Source of the DNA: Phycisphaerae bacterium
GTDB taxonomy: Bacteria > Planctomycetota > Phycisphaerae > UBA1845 > Fen-1342
NCBI GenBank assembly: GCA_017999985.1
Contig: JAGNKU010000009.1
Span: forward strand, 124,001-188,000
Direction of reading: 5' to 3'
Length of the DNA stretch: 64,000 nt
Position numbers and translations under genes: made by a program. The notes beneath the pieces are model-generated. The model had not been told where the DNA came from. It saw only the letters and a program-made list of their open reading frames with translations, and did no database searches. Shown one piece after another: positions 9,421-17,270 of this stretch; within the stretch, counting starts at the first letter, position 1, and each line of letters opens with the position of its first letter.

Positions 9421-11019
9421 TCAACCGCCCGCGAGCAGCGTCACGAACGGGTTGATGTCGGCGAAGCTCACGTACCCGTCGCCGTTGATGTCGGCCAGCA
9501 TGATGTCGCAGTTCGGGTACTGCTCCTGGTAACCGCCCCAGCTTGTCAGCGCGAGCACGAATGGATTGATGTCGCCGAAGTCGATCTCGCCGTCACAGTT
9601 GAGGTCACCGTAGGCGTGTGAGCCGAACTCGTAGGCCCCCATGTCGACGATCGCCGTCCCGTCGCCGTTGCCGTCCCAGACGCGTTGATTGCCGTCCAGG
9701 TCGGTCTCGCCCGGCGTGGGCACGAAGTTCGGGTCGCCGGCGTCGATGCAGGGCGAACTGGACTGCACGCGGAAATCGTCGTTGTCAGGTTCGACGAAGA
9801 GCGGATTGCTGTTGATGTTTCCCGTCCCGGCATAGCCGCCTTGAACGTCGCAGTAGGTCACGACGGGGCTGCCCGAAGAGACGTAGATTTCCTGAGGCGT
9901 GTTGGCCCAGAGAATGCAGTTGGTCAGCGTCGGACTGGAGGTGGAGGTGCAGTACACGCCGCCACCGTAGAGGCTGGCTGTGTTCTCTGCGATCGTGCAA
10001 TTGGTCAGCGCCGGGCTGGAGTACGAGCAGTACACGCCGCCGCCAGCCCCGAGCGACGTGTTTCCACTGATCGTGCAGTTAGCAAGCGTCATGCTGGAAC
10101 CTTCCTCCGAGGCCACCCCGCCGCCAGCGCCGAGCGATGTGTTTTCACTGATCGTGCAGTTAATCAGCGTCGCGCGGGAGTACTCCCAGCAGCGCACGCC
10201 ACCGCCACCACCATTATCCGTGATCGTGCAGTGGGTGAGCACCAGGTCGCATGATTCGCACCCCACGCCCCAGGCGTTCTGCGTGATCGTGCACTGGGTC
10301 AGCGTCGCGTTGGAGGCTTCGAAGTAAACGCCACTCCCATCGTTACCCACGATCGTGCAGCAGGTCAGCATCGGGCTGGAAAACGAGATGTCCGCGCCAT
10401 TGCCGTTGCCCATGATCGTGCAGTTGGTCAGCGTCGGGCTGGAGAACTCGCCACTCACACCGTTGCCGTTGCCGGTGATGGTGCAGTTTGTCAACGTCGG
10501 GCTGGAGTTGTAGCAACACACGCCTGACCAGTAGTTACCGGTGATCGTGCAATTGGTCAGCGCCGGGCTGGAGCCATAGCAGTACACGCCGCCGCCGGTG
10601 TTGCCCGTGATGGTGCAGTTGGTCAGCGTCGGGCTAGAGGAGTCGCAGTACACGCCGCCGCCGGCGTCCATGTTCCCGTTGCTGATCGTCAGACCCTGCA
10701 CGATCGCAGCAGCGCTTTCCCCGCTATGGAAGTAGAAGCCGCGCCCGCTATTCTCGCAGTCGATGATGCACAGGGCCGGGTTCCCGCTCGCCGAGCGCAC
10801 CGTGATCGCCTTGCCGCCGAAGTCCAGGTCCTTGTTACCCAGTCCGGTGTAGATTCCATCGGCTACCAGGATCTCGTCGCCGGGAACCGCCGCATCGATC
10901 GCGGCCTGAATCGTCGGGTATTGGCCGGGGACGTGTCGCTCCGTCGCCCACGCCGGCAGACTCACCGATCCGACGAGAATCAACGCCGGAAAAACCAAGC
11001 CAATTCGCGGTCTTTTCAT
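9421..11019 (-). CDS. Secreted right-handed beta-helix protein with dockerin-like C terminus
   Basis: 532 residues. The start at 11019 has a purine-rich Shine-Dalgarno (GGAAAGGGTGG) and opens a signal peptide (MKRPRIGLVFPALILVGSVS). Residues about 30-115 (PTIQAAIDAAVPGDE, NKDLDFGGKAITVRSASG) nearly repeat the opening of the first helix of the neighbouring giant protein. About twelve helix turns (SSPTLTNCTI type) follow, a DLDGNQRV / VDMGAYEF closing motif, and two dockerin-like calcium loops (DLNCDGEIDFGDINPFV; DINGDGYVSFADINPFV). Function unknown; surface binding or polysaccharide contact is the usual guess for this fold. It lies directly upstream of the giant gene and is probably its duplicate without the FGE-like and later helix blocks; the two may be co-transcribed. 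Confidence 0.85.
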   Translation of the reverse strand: MKRPRIGLVFPALILVGSVSLPAWATERHVPGQYPTIQAAIDAAVPGDEILVADGIYTGLGNKDLDFGGKAITVRSASGNPALCIIDCENSGRGFYFHSGESAAAIVQGLTISNGNMDAGGGVYCDSSSPTLTNCTITGNTGGGVYCYGSSPALTNCTITGNYWSGVCCYNSSPTLTNCTITGNGNGVSGEFSSPTLTNCTIMGNGNGADISFSSPMLTCCTIVGNDGSGVYFEASNATLTQCTITQNAWGVGCESCDLVLTHCTITDNGGGGGVRCWEYSRATLINCTISENTSLGAGGGVASEEGSSMTLANCTISGNTSLGAGGGVYCSYSSPALTNCTIAENTASLYGGGVYCTSTSSPTLTNCILWANTPQEIYVSSGSPVVTYCDVQGGYAGTGNINSNPLFVEPDNDDFRVQSSSPCIDAGDPNFVPTPGETDLDGNQRVWDGNGDGTAIVDMGAYEFGSHAYGDLNCDGEIDFGDINPFVLALTSWGGYQEQYPNCDIMLADINGDGYVSFADINPFVTLLAGG

Positions 11020-12226
11020 TGTCGCCACCCTTTCCTTTCGCCCCATGGCGCAGATGTGCAGCTGTCACGGTGAAACACCGCGCCACCCTCATCGGGCACG
11101 CTCATGTTCATCTTCTGACAGCGTTATGGCGGTCAGTGTACCGCCGGGCCTCCCGGGCTGCAACGAAAAACAGCCGGCGCACCAGCCAAGCGGGGCGTGC
11201 TCGCATCCCACGAGGCTGCCTGGCCGCGGTGGCGCCCACGTCGAACGAGAGTTCGGCTCGGCCCGTTCAGTCCGCGCGCGCATCGCGTGTGCTGAGCGCT
11301 CCAACGCGCCAGAATCCGTGTATCACGATACTCCCGCGGCCACTCGATGCGGGACCATTCACCGCGCAGCGGACGGGTTCGGACTGGAAGTGGCGCTTGA
11401 CGATGTTGGATCTCCGCTGCGTGCCGCGCAGATACGACCGCACGCGCGCGGTTTTTCGGCCCGCGTCGCGGAACTTCTCGTCGGGCGCCATGAAGCCCAG
11501 CTCGCCGCGCATGGTAACCGTCGACGTCACATTGCAGCGGAACCGTTGCTCCGCGCCGAGGATCAGGTTTCCAGAAGTCCCACCGCCTTGAACACGGTCA
11601 GGATATTCTCGGCTCCCGTATCCGGGGGCATGGCAACGACGATCCACGTTTCCTGCCTCGTTCGCCTCACACGCAGGAGGCGGCCACGAGGCTCGTGCTT
11701 GAGCAGGCGGAAGTGCTTTGCGAGAGCATGGCGGCGTGAGGCACGTCCGGCGGCATGCCAGATGTTGCTGCGACTCGGCCGACGGAAACACGGCTCCCGT
11801 ATCAAACCACACACATCGCGGGGGCGCACACGGCGCCGTCACCGTGGATTGGAGTCGCGCGACCGCGACGTCGGAGAACGAGCTATCAGCGTGTATCTGC
11901 GCCTGCGCGACCCGGGGGGAGTGATTCAGATCCCGGATTCGGTTTGGGGCCCCGTTGGCGCTTCCGGGACTCCTAACGTGGCCGCTGGCGTGTCGCCGGG
12001 GCCGCCGCCGCGCGGCGTGCGGCGCGCAGAATCAACGCAACGGCGCAGGGTGGGCAGGGTGGTGCGAACCGATTCGGGTTTTGCCCGTTTTGGCGACTGC
12101 GCCGTCGTTCGTGGTGCCTTCCCTAGCTCGGGGGGGACCGTCCCGGCCCCGGTGGCGCCGGAGGTCGCACCCCACGCCACGCAGGAGTCGGGCGAAATCG
12201 GCCGGGGCACTCCCGGCCGTCGCGGA
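11020..12226. other. 1.2-kb stretch without a convincing gene; possible decayed DNA
   Basis: Several long open frames exist on both strands, but all have the Arg/Ala/Pro-rich composition expected of non-coding frames in high-GC DNA. The only stretch that looks protein-like is the minus-strand end at 11563-11700 (MPPDTGAENILTVFKAVG), with an overlapping minus frame at 11267-11500 (GELGFMAPDEKF). Neither has a ribosome-binding site or a domain I recognise. Together with the neighbouring recombinase this suggests gene remnants at the edge of an island. Confidence 0.4.
12200..12218 (-). terminator. Stem-loop just after the recombinase gene
   Basis: GGCCGGG (12200-12206), loop GCACT, CCCGGCC (12212-12218): a perfect 7-bp stem 8 bp beyond the stop codon of the minus-strand recombinase. 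There is no T-run, so it may be a weak or factor-dependent terminator. Confidence 0.4.
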
Positions 12227-13501
12227 TCAGCCGATGCGCTGGGCGACCTCGATTGCGAGTGCCCGGTCGCGCTCGGCGTACAGTTGCGACGTCTCCAGCT
12301 TGCTGTGCCCGAGACAGGCGCCGACCTGCTCCAGCCCGTACTGCCGGCGGACGGCGGTCGCGAACGCGTGCCGAATCTGATTCGGTGCCCACGTGTGCTC
12401 ACGGCGCCACGTTCGGCGTTCATCGTCGGCGAGACCCGCAGGGGCGGGGAATGCCAGGTCGCACGCCCGCCGGATCGCCCGGGCGTAGCTCATGGTCGTG
12501 TAACGCTCGTGGGGCCGGCGGCGCGGATTCGCCCGGCGGTTGGTCCCGGGGCGGTTGCCACATGATGCCGGGGTCTTGCGTGCCTTGTGCATGGCATCGC
12601 GGCGCTCGGCTTCGGCTTCGCGCGGATCGAATAGGTAGGCGTTCACGTCCGCGCGCATGAACCGCCGGATCACGTCCTGCCCCTTGGGGCCGATGGCGAC
12701 AACGCGCTCCGTGCCGCGCCAGTCCAGCTTGAGTTCGGTCACCTTCCAGAGCCACACGGGACCGCTCATGTCGATATCGACCGCCCGGCAGCGGACCGCT
12801 TCACCGGGGCGACAGCCCGTGAAGCGCTGGAGTTCGATCAGGCCCCACACCTGCCGCGACACGTGCGGCTGGACAGCATCTACCAGCGCGTCGGGCACCG
12901 GGCGGACCGGTTCGGTCTCGGGGGCATCGGTGCGGCCGCGCTTCAGACCTTCAAAAGCGGTCAGAGCATGATGCACGCTCGGCGGGACCAGTTCGCGGGC
13001 GACGCCCCACTTGAACACGTGGCGCACGCGGGCGACGTAGCGGTTGACGGTGGGGCGGGACAGTCCCTCAGACACGAGCCGCGCCTGCACGAGTTCCAGC
13101 TTGCGGGGACCGAATTCGGCGGCGGGTGTCAGACCGTACAGTACGCGCAGGGGCCGCAAGACGCGTTCGATGTTCGCGATTCGCGCCGCATTCATCCCGC
13201 CGTCTCGGTCGCGATAGTACGACTCGGCGTACTCCAGGTACCGCAGGATCAGTTCGGACACGACCAGGGCGGGGCGCTCGGGCTCGGGGGCACGCCGGCC
13301 GTTGGCGAGCCATGCTGCGACGGCCGCGTTGTACTTCTCGATGCTCGCAGCAGTGGCGTAGTCGCCGAGATACACGTCGTGGCGGTCGATCGTCACGACG
13401 GCGTAGACGCGGCGGTTGACGACCTTGCGACGGTAAGCCGGGACGCCGGGCTGTTTTGGGGGGACGGCGGGAAGTGGCGTTTTTGACGTTCTGCGGGGCA
13501 T
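12227..13501 (-). CDS. Tyrosine recombinase / phage-type integrase (first of two)
   Basis: 424 residues from the ATG at 13501, chosen because earlier in-frame starts run into non-coding sequence. The N-terminal half (about 20-200) is a SAM-like core-binding domain (LSRPTVNRYVARVRHVFKWG). The catalytic half carries the first Arg in TGCRPGEAV, the Arg box NQIRHAFAT with Asn in place of the usual first His, and the nucleophile Tyr in LGHSKLETSQLYAE. It cuts and rejoins DNA at att sites. A loop rich in Arg/Pro before the Arg box (RRANPRRRPHERY) is an insertion relative to the minimal fold. It points away from the other island genes, which lie on the plus strand beyond the 620-bp repeat-rich gap. 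It is not closely similar to the second recombinase at 15747. Confidence 0.88.
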   Translation of the reverse strand: MPRRTSKTPLPAVPPKQPGVPAYRRKVVNRRVYAVVTIDRHDVYLGDYATAASIEKYNAAVAAWLANGRRAPEPERPALVVSELILRYLEYAESYYRDRDGGMNAARIANIERVLRPLRVLYGLTPAAEFGPRKLELVQARLVSEGLSRPTVNRYVARVRHVFKWGVARELVPPSVHHALTAFEGLKRGRTDAPETEPVRPVPDALVDAVQPHVSRQVWGLIELQRFTGCRPGEAVRCRAVDIDMSGPVWLWKVTELKLDWRGTERVVAIGPKGQDVIRRFMRADVNAYLFDPREAEAERRDAMHKARKTPASCGNRPGTNRRANPRRRPHERYTTMSYARAIRRACDLAFPAPAGLADDERRTWRREHTWAPNQIRHAFATAVRRQYGLEQVGACLGHSKLETSQLYAERDRALAIEVAQRIG

Positions 13502-13619
13502 TTGTGCGACCTCCGATCGACCGCGACGGTAAATTACCGTCCGTTCCCGGTCTCTCAGGCCGCACCGCCCCACGCGGGCGGGTACGCTAAGTTGTGCGTT
13601 CGGCAGAACTTACGTCCAC

Positions 13620-13802
13620 TGGGCGTTACAGGACTCGAAGCTCAAATCGTAAGCTGTATACGTGCCAAGCTCTTACGAAAACAGCTCCCTGGCGGCGCTG
13701 CAAATCCGACGCAACGCGTCGCAAAGGTGGCGTGTTCCCCGGCTGGCCGGTTGTCGGATTCGGCCACGCCGCGCAGCAGGGCCTCGGCCGATGCCCGTAA
13801 GG
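13620..13802 (+). repeat. Repeat B: 180-bp repeat with perfect palindrome, copy 2
   Basis: Homologous to 2579-2757, same orientation and length. It starts TGGGCGTTACAGGACTCGAA, which matches the antisense of the tRNA-Val 3' end (17002-17021) at 17 of 20 positions. The palindrome CGACGC-AAC-GCGTCG lies at 13707-13721. It ends CCCGTAAGG and runs within a few bases into the promoter module at 13808. It could be a degenerate attachment-site arm of the island; coding is unlikely. Confidence 0.6.
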
Positions 13803-13807
13803 AGTCT

Positions 13808-14001
13808 GGTTTGTGTAATGTTAGCAAGTTATGATGAAAAACCAGCGTTGTCGCCGCTTCTGCACAGCCCGTAGCGTTTCGGAGACATCAAACCGCAACC
13901 AATTGTAAATCATCGAGTTGAGACAAATTGAATTCTCAACACGAATGCCTTTGACGTCCACAACATCTTGGGCTATATTAATGGTTGCCCCCTAGATGTG
14001 G
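13808..14001 (+). repeat. Promoter module, island copy (also found upstream of nrdJ)
   Basis: About 195 bp, shared with 32408-32605 in inverted orientation. A 33-nt block (13845-13877) is identical in both copies and a 69-nt block (13933-14001) differs at one position; the AT-rich DNA between them is clearly more diverged. A short inverted pair GGTTT/AAACC brackets the left end in both. The 69-nt block contains a near-consensus promoter and an imperfect stem CCAC/GTGG, ATCT/AGAT, GGG/CCC (13958-14001). Similarity stops sharply after 14001. It lies 122 bp before the first gene of the island operon. Confidence 0.85.
13951..13979 (+). promoter_or_regulatory. Sigma-70-type promoter of the island operon
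   Basis: TTGACG, 17-bp spacer, TATATT, with the predicted start near 13986, giving a leader of about 138 nt to the ATG at 14124. The same hexamers and spacer occur upstream of nrdJ. It is embedded in the imperfect hairpin 13958-14001, so binding of a regulator or DNA structure could control it. Confidence 0.75.
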
Positions 14002-14123
14002 TCCCCACATTAACGACGCGATCGACTCCGCTGTCGTCGCGGCCACGTGTGAATGCCGTCTGTCTTGGCGGCCCCCCCTTTTCGGCGGAAGCGTCTTTAC
14101 ACGCTACACGCCAGGGTGAACAC

Positions 14124-14324
14124 ATGCCAGAGAAGCTGTTGTCGGTCGGCGCCATCGCGCGCGCGCTGGCGGTGCCTGTGCACCGCGTGAAATACTTGAT
14201 TCAAAGCCGGCGGATTCAGCCGGCGGGACGCGTCGGCAACGCCTGGGCATATCCGGTCGAGGTGCTCTCGCGAATCCGCACGCTGCTGGAGCACGGCGGA
14301 TCGGGCAGGGAGCGCGACCTGTGA
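14124..14324 (+). CDS. Small helix-turn-helix DNA-binding protein (excisionase-like)
   Basis: 66 residues. The start at 14124 is chosen because upstream in-frame codons lie in the shared promoter leader. The sequence LLSVGAIARALAVPVHRVKYLIQSRRIQPAGRVGNAWAY, given here in outline, has the MerR/excisionase winged-helix layout: helix, turn, recognition helix (VHRVKYLI), then a wing with a Gly-Asn. Proteins of this type bend DNA at att sites or act as small repressors. Its stop overlaps the next gene by 4 bp (GTGA), so the two are translationally coupled. Confidence 0.72.
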   Translation: MPEKLLSVGAIARALAVPVHRVKYLIQSRRIQPAGRVGNAWAYPVEVLSRIRTLLEHGGSGRERDL

Positions 14325-14704
14325 GCCTCATGAGTCGGCTGCGGTCTGCGGACCGCGCGGCCGCTCGGCGGCGAGAACGCGAGGGCTGCGGGCTCAAGTG
14401 CCCGATGTGCGGCGGGTGGCTCCGTGGGCGCGTCAGCAGCCTAACGGGGCGCGGGTTTCTGGGGTGCGAACGCTGGCCCGACTGCACTTTCACGATGACC
14501 TATGGCGAGGCGAGGGCGCTGCCGACAGTGCGCAGACGCTCAAAGAAGCGTCCTAGCCGACCGGTTGGAACTGTGCACATGGTGGCGTGCGAGCGGTGCG
14601 GGTCGGCGTTCCCGATTCGGTCAAAAGAGGTGCCGCCGCCGCCGCTGATCTGCACACGCTGCACGATGATGGCGCCGACACGGACAAGCCAACGATGGGT
14701 CTAG
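14321..14704 (+). CDS. Zinc-finger protein with topoisomerase-type C4 motif
   Basis: 127 residues with a GTG start overlapping the stop of the upstream gene; an ATG at 14330 is the alternative. Two Cys4 modules are visible: CPMCGGWLRGR...GCERWPDC (residues about 27-55), which matches the zinc ribbon found at the end of type IA topoisomerases, and CERCGSAF...CTRC (about 90-115). The N terminus is Arg-rich. Likely a nucleic-acid-binding accessory protein of the island; there is no catalytic domain. Confidence 0.65.
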   Translation: MSLMSRLRSADRAAARRREREGCGLKCPMCGGWLRGRVSSLTGRGFLGCERWPDCTFTMTYGEARALPTVRRRSKKRPSRPVGTVHMVACERCGSAFPIRSKEVPPPPLICTRCTMMAPTRTSQRWV

Positions 14705-14871
14705 CGTGCCCACCGTGCGACGCGGACGGTCGGCTGGTACTGGCGGTGCGGCCGTCCGCGCCACGGGGCCGGCGGGTCCTTCCGCGCGCGGATCGAAACT
14801 GGACTCGCGTCGGATGAATCACACATAAGGGTTGATTTGTATGATATATTACACTGAAAGCCAGCGGGCCT

Positions 14872-15510
14872 ATGGTTGACGCAGATCACGCGTCCGGCTC
14901 GCGCTGGCGGACGTTTAACCGGTTCTGCGACGGGTGCCTGCCCGGTCTGTCGCGGGGCGCGCTGGTGACGTGGTGCATCCTGTTTCGGCACGCGAAGCCA
15001 GACGGAAAAGTGCGGTTGTCCCAGGCGCGTTTGGGACGGACGGGCGGTATGAGCGTGGCAACGGTGCGGCGGGCGATTCGGGAGCTTGAGCGGCGTGGGC
15101 TGCTTGTCACGGTCACGCGTGGGGATCGCAACAGCGGGCCGAGCTGGTACATCGTCCATGCGCGTGAACGGGTTCCAACCGCTGACAACGAGTGCCCATC
15201 GGGTAGCGCCGATGAGCGCTTTACGGGGCGCGTGTGTGATTGCCTTGCGGCTAGCGCCGGTGAGCGGCATTACAGAAGAAACAGAGGATCGGGCAAGCAC
15301 TGGCGCTTGAGCGGTCGCGCTGGCGTAGCCCCCAGCGAAGCCACCGCGACCGCGCCCCCAGCTCGTGGCACACGGGGCTGCGGAGCTTGCGGGGACGATC
15401 GATCCGGCCAAGGGCGTTTGACGGCGCATGGAACCGGGGGCACAGTAAATGAGCGTCGGCGAGCTGCCGGCGTGACACACGAACACGCGGCAAAGCGCCG
15501 CAGGCGGTGA
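14872..15510 (+). CDS. Winged-helix protein, replication-initiator-like N terminus
   Basis: 212 residues. Residues about 10-95 look real: FNRFCDGCLPGLSRGALVTW and GGMSVATVRRAIRELERRGL form the HTH_36-like winged helix found in plasmid and phage replication proteins and GntR-type regulators. From about residue 105 the sequence becomes Arg/Gly/Thr-rich without recognisable structure, so a frameshift or decayed C terminus is possible. An AT-rich segment just upstream (TATGATATATTACACT, 14840-14855) may carry its own promoter. It is followed by a GTG start one base after its stop. Confidence 0.55.
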   Translation: MVDADHASGSRWRTFNRFCDGCLPGLSRGALVTWCILFRHAKPDGKVRLSQARLGRTGGMSVATVRRAIRELERRGLLVTVTRGDRNSGPSWYIVHARERVPTADNECPSGSADERFTGRVCDCLAASAGERHYRRNRGSGKHWRLSGRAGVAPSEATATAPPARGTRGCGACGDDRSGQGRLTAHGTGGTVNERRRAAGVTHEHAAKRRRR

Positions 15511-15511
15511 A

Positions 15512-15742
15512 GTGTGGAACGAAAAGATGGGCGTCAACGAATGGGTGCCGGGCGGGGACGTTGCCCCGCTGGCGCTGCGGCCGCGCGAGGCGGCACGGGC
15601 GCTCGGCGTGTCCGAGCGGACCTTGTGGGCACTGACAAAACGTGGCGACGTGCCACACGTGCGGATCGGGCGCAGTGTGTTATACCCGTTGGACCTGTTG
15701 CGTACCTGGCTCGCGGAGCGGGCGACAGCAAAGGCAGGGTAG
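15512..15742 (+). CDS. Excisionase-family helix-turn-helix protein
   Basis: 76 residues from GTG 15512; ATG 15527 is an alternative. The core LRPREAARALGVSERTLWAL followed by TKRGDVPHVRIGRSVLYP and LDLLRTWL is the classic HTH_17 / AlpA-like excisionase fold. It sits 4 bp before the recombinase start at 15747, the usual arrangement for a recombination directionality factor and its integrase. Confidence 0.85.
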   Translation: MWNEKMGVNEWVPGGDVAPLALRPREAARALGVSERTLWALTKRGDVPHVRIGRSVLYPLDLLRTWLAERATAKAG

Positions 15743-15746
15743 ATGC

Positions 15747-17069
15747 ATGGCGAGCATAACGACACATGACGGCCGACGTGCGATTCAATTCACAGGCGCG
15801 GACGGCCGGCGCAAGACCTTGCGGCTCGGCGTGATTTCCCAACGCGACGCCGAGAGCGTGCGCGGCCACGTTGAACGGCTGTTGCAGGCAGCTCAGTTGG
15901 GAACGGCTGCCCCGCCGGACGTGCTCGCGTGGGTGGCGACGCTCGGAGACTCTCCCTACAGCCGGCTGGCTCGCGTGGGGCTAGTGGCGTCGCGTGAGAA
16001 CGCAACGCTTGGAGCATTCGTCAATCGGGTGCGCGACAACATGACGGGCAAGGAATCGACGCGCACATCAGACGGACACACACTGCGGAACCTCGCGGAC
16101 TACTTCAGCGACGGGAAACGGCTACGCGATATCGCGCCGGCAGACGCCGATGCGTGGCGTGTGTGGCTCGTGGAGCATGAGAAGCTATCCCAGCCGACGA
16201 TTGCGCGGCGTGTGGTTGCGTGTCGGACGCTCTGGCGTCGGGCTATCCGCTGGGGACTCGCATCGGTCAATCCATTTGTGGGCGTGAAAGCCGGGCACCA
16301 AGCGAACGAAGCTCGCAAGGCGTTTGTGCCGCGTGAAACTATCGACCGCGTACTCGCTCAGGTACCCGACACTGAGTGGCGAGTTATTATCGCGTTGTCG
16401 CGGTACGGCGGACTGCGGTGCCCGTCCGAGATATACGCGCTGCGCTGGGGCGACCTGGATTGGGAGCGCGGGGCTCTTCGGGTTCCATGTCCGAAGCTCG
16501 CTCATATCGAGTCGTGCGCGTTCCGCACCGTGCCGCTGTTTCCCGAACTCCGCGTGCCACTACTGGAGCTGTTCGCGGAAGCTGAGCCGGGCACGGAGCA
16601 CGTTATCACGCGGCACCGGCTCGGGTGTGAGAATCTGCGGCAACAGCTCATGCGCTTCATAACGCGAGCCGGCCTGAAGCCGTGGCCCAAGCTGTTCCAC
16701 AATTTGCGAGCAAGCCGGGAAACCGAGCTGATGCGTGAATACGACCTCGCGACCGTCTGCAAGTGGATCGGCAACAGCCCAGCAATAGCGGCTAAGCACT
16801 ACGCCATGTCCATCGACCTTAACGCCGACTTCGCACGGGCTACGGGGGGCACAGTAGAAGCGACGCAAAAAGCGACGCAGCAAGCGTCCGCATTGGCTCG
16901 CACGGCGCAACCGCCGAAAACGGCTCATGGCGATAACACAAGCGATTGCGAACACTTGCGGGACAGTGCGGAGAAGTGCGAAAACGGACAACCATATCCA
17001 ATGGGCGATACTGGGCTCGAACCAGTGACCTCGTGCATGTCGAGCACGCGCTCTAGCCAACTGAGCTAA
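15747..17069 (+). CDS. Tyrosine recombinase (second), ending inside a tRNA gene
   Basis: 440 residues. The start at 15747 (MASITTHDGRRAIQF) is preferred over earlier in-frame codons that overlap the excisionase. The N-terminal part is an arm-binding/SAM-like region; the catalytic domain shows Arg in GGLRCPSEIYALRWGDL, the box LFHNLRASRETEL and Tyr in WIGNSPAIAAKHYAM. The last 22 residues (GDTGLEPVTSCMSS...) are the antisense translation of the tRNA-Val gene, with the stop at 17067-17069. Integrases whose att site is a tRNA 3' end often finish this way, so the tRNA is the probable attachment site. The Tyr is about 85 residues before the end, so the tRNA-derived tail should be dispensable. Confidence 0.9.
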   Translation: MASITTHDGRRAIQFTGADGRRKTLRLGVISQRDAESVRGHVERLLQAAQLGTAAPPDVLAWVATLGDSPYSRLARVGLVASRENATLGAFVNRVRDNMTGKESTRTSDGHTLRNLADYFSDGKRLRDIAPADADAWRVWLVEHEKLSQPTIARRVVACRTLWRRAIRWGLASVNPFVGVKAGHQANEARKAFVPRETIDRVLAQVPDTEWRVIIALSRYGGLRCPSEIYALRWGDLDWERGALRVPCPKLAHIESCAFRTVPLFPELRVPLLELFAEAEPGTEHVITRHRLGCENLRQQLMRFITRAGLKPWPKLFHNLRASRETELMREYDLATVCKWIGNSPAIAAKHYAMSIDLNADFARATGGTVEATQKATQQASALARTAQPPKTAHGDNTSDCEHLRDSAEKCENGQPYPMGDTGLEPVTSCMSSTRSSQLS

Positions 17070-17075
17070 TCGCCC
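17002..17075 (-). tRNA. tRNA-Val (anticodon GAC), probable attachment site
   Basis: Cloverleaf on the minus strand: acceptor GGGCGAT/ATCGCCC, D-stem GCTC/GAGC, anticodon stem CGTGC/GCACG with loop TCGACAT, T-stem ACTGG/CCAGT with TTCGAAC, discriminator A, CCA not encoded. The anticodon is GAC. Position 33 is C where U is almost universal. The 3' half is overlapped antisense by the integrase gene. Confidence 0.88.
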
Positions 17076-17270
17076 GGCACCGGCACGTCCGAATGGACTT
17101 ACGGCCCGGACCACTAATATTGCCCCTCAGCCACGCGTGTGTCAAGCCGCCTCCGCCCACAGCGCCACCCGTACCTGCCCAGCTCACGCCGTTTGCCTAT
17201 TCTCCCAGCGTTTTGAATACTCCCTCAGGGCGACCCGACAGCCAAACGCGCGACCAGCGCAGGATCGCCT

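Noticed and set aside
11045-12565. 506-residue plus-strand open frame left of the island
   Set aside because: No ribosome-binding site, Arg/Pro/Ala-rich, and it overlaps the well-supported recombinase on the other strand.
13502-13834. 110-residue plus frame between the recombinase and the island operon
   Set aside because: It runs through repeat B; the protein-like TGLEAQ phrase comes from the tRNA-end-like sequence.
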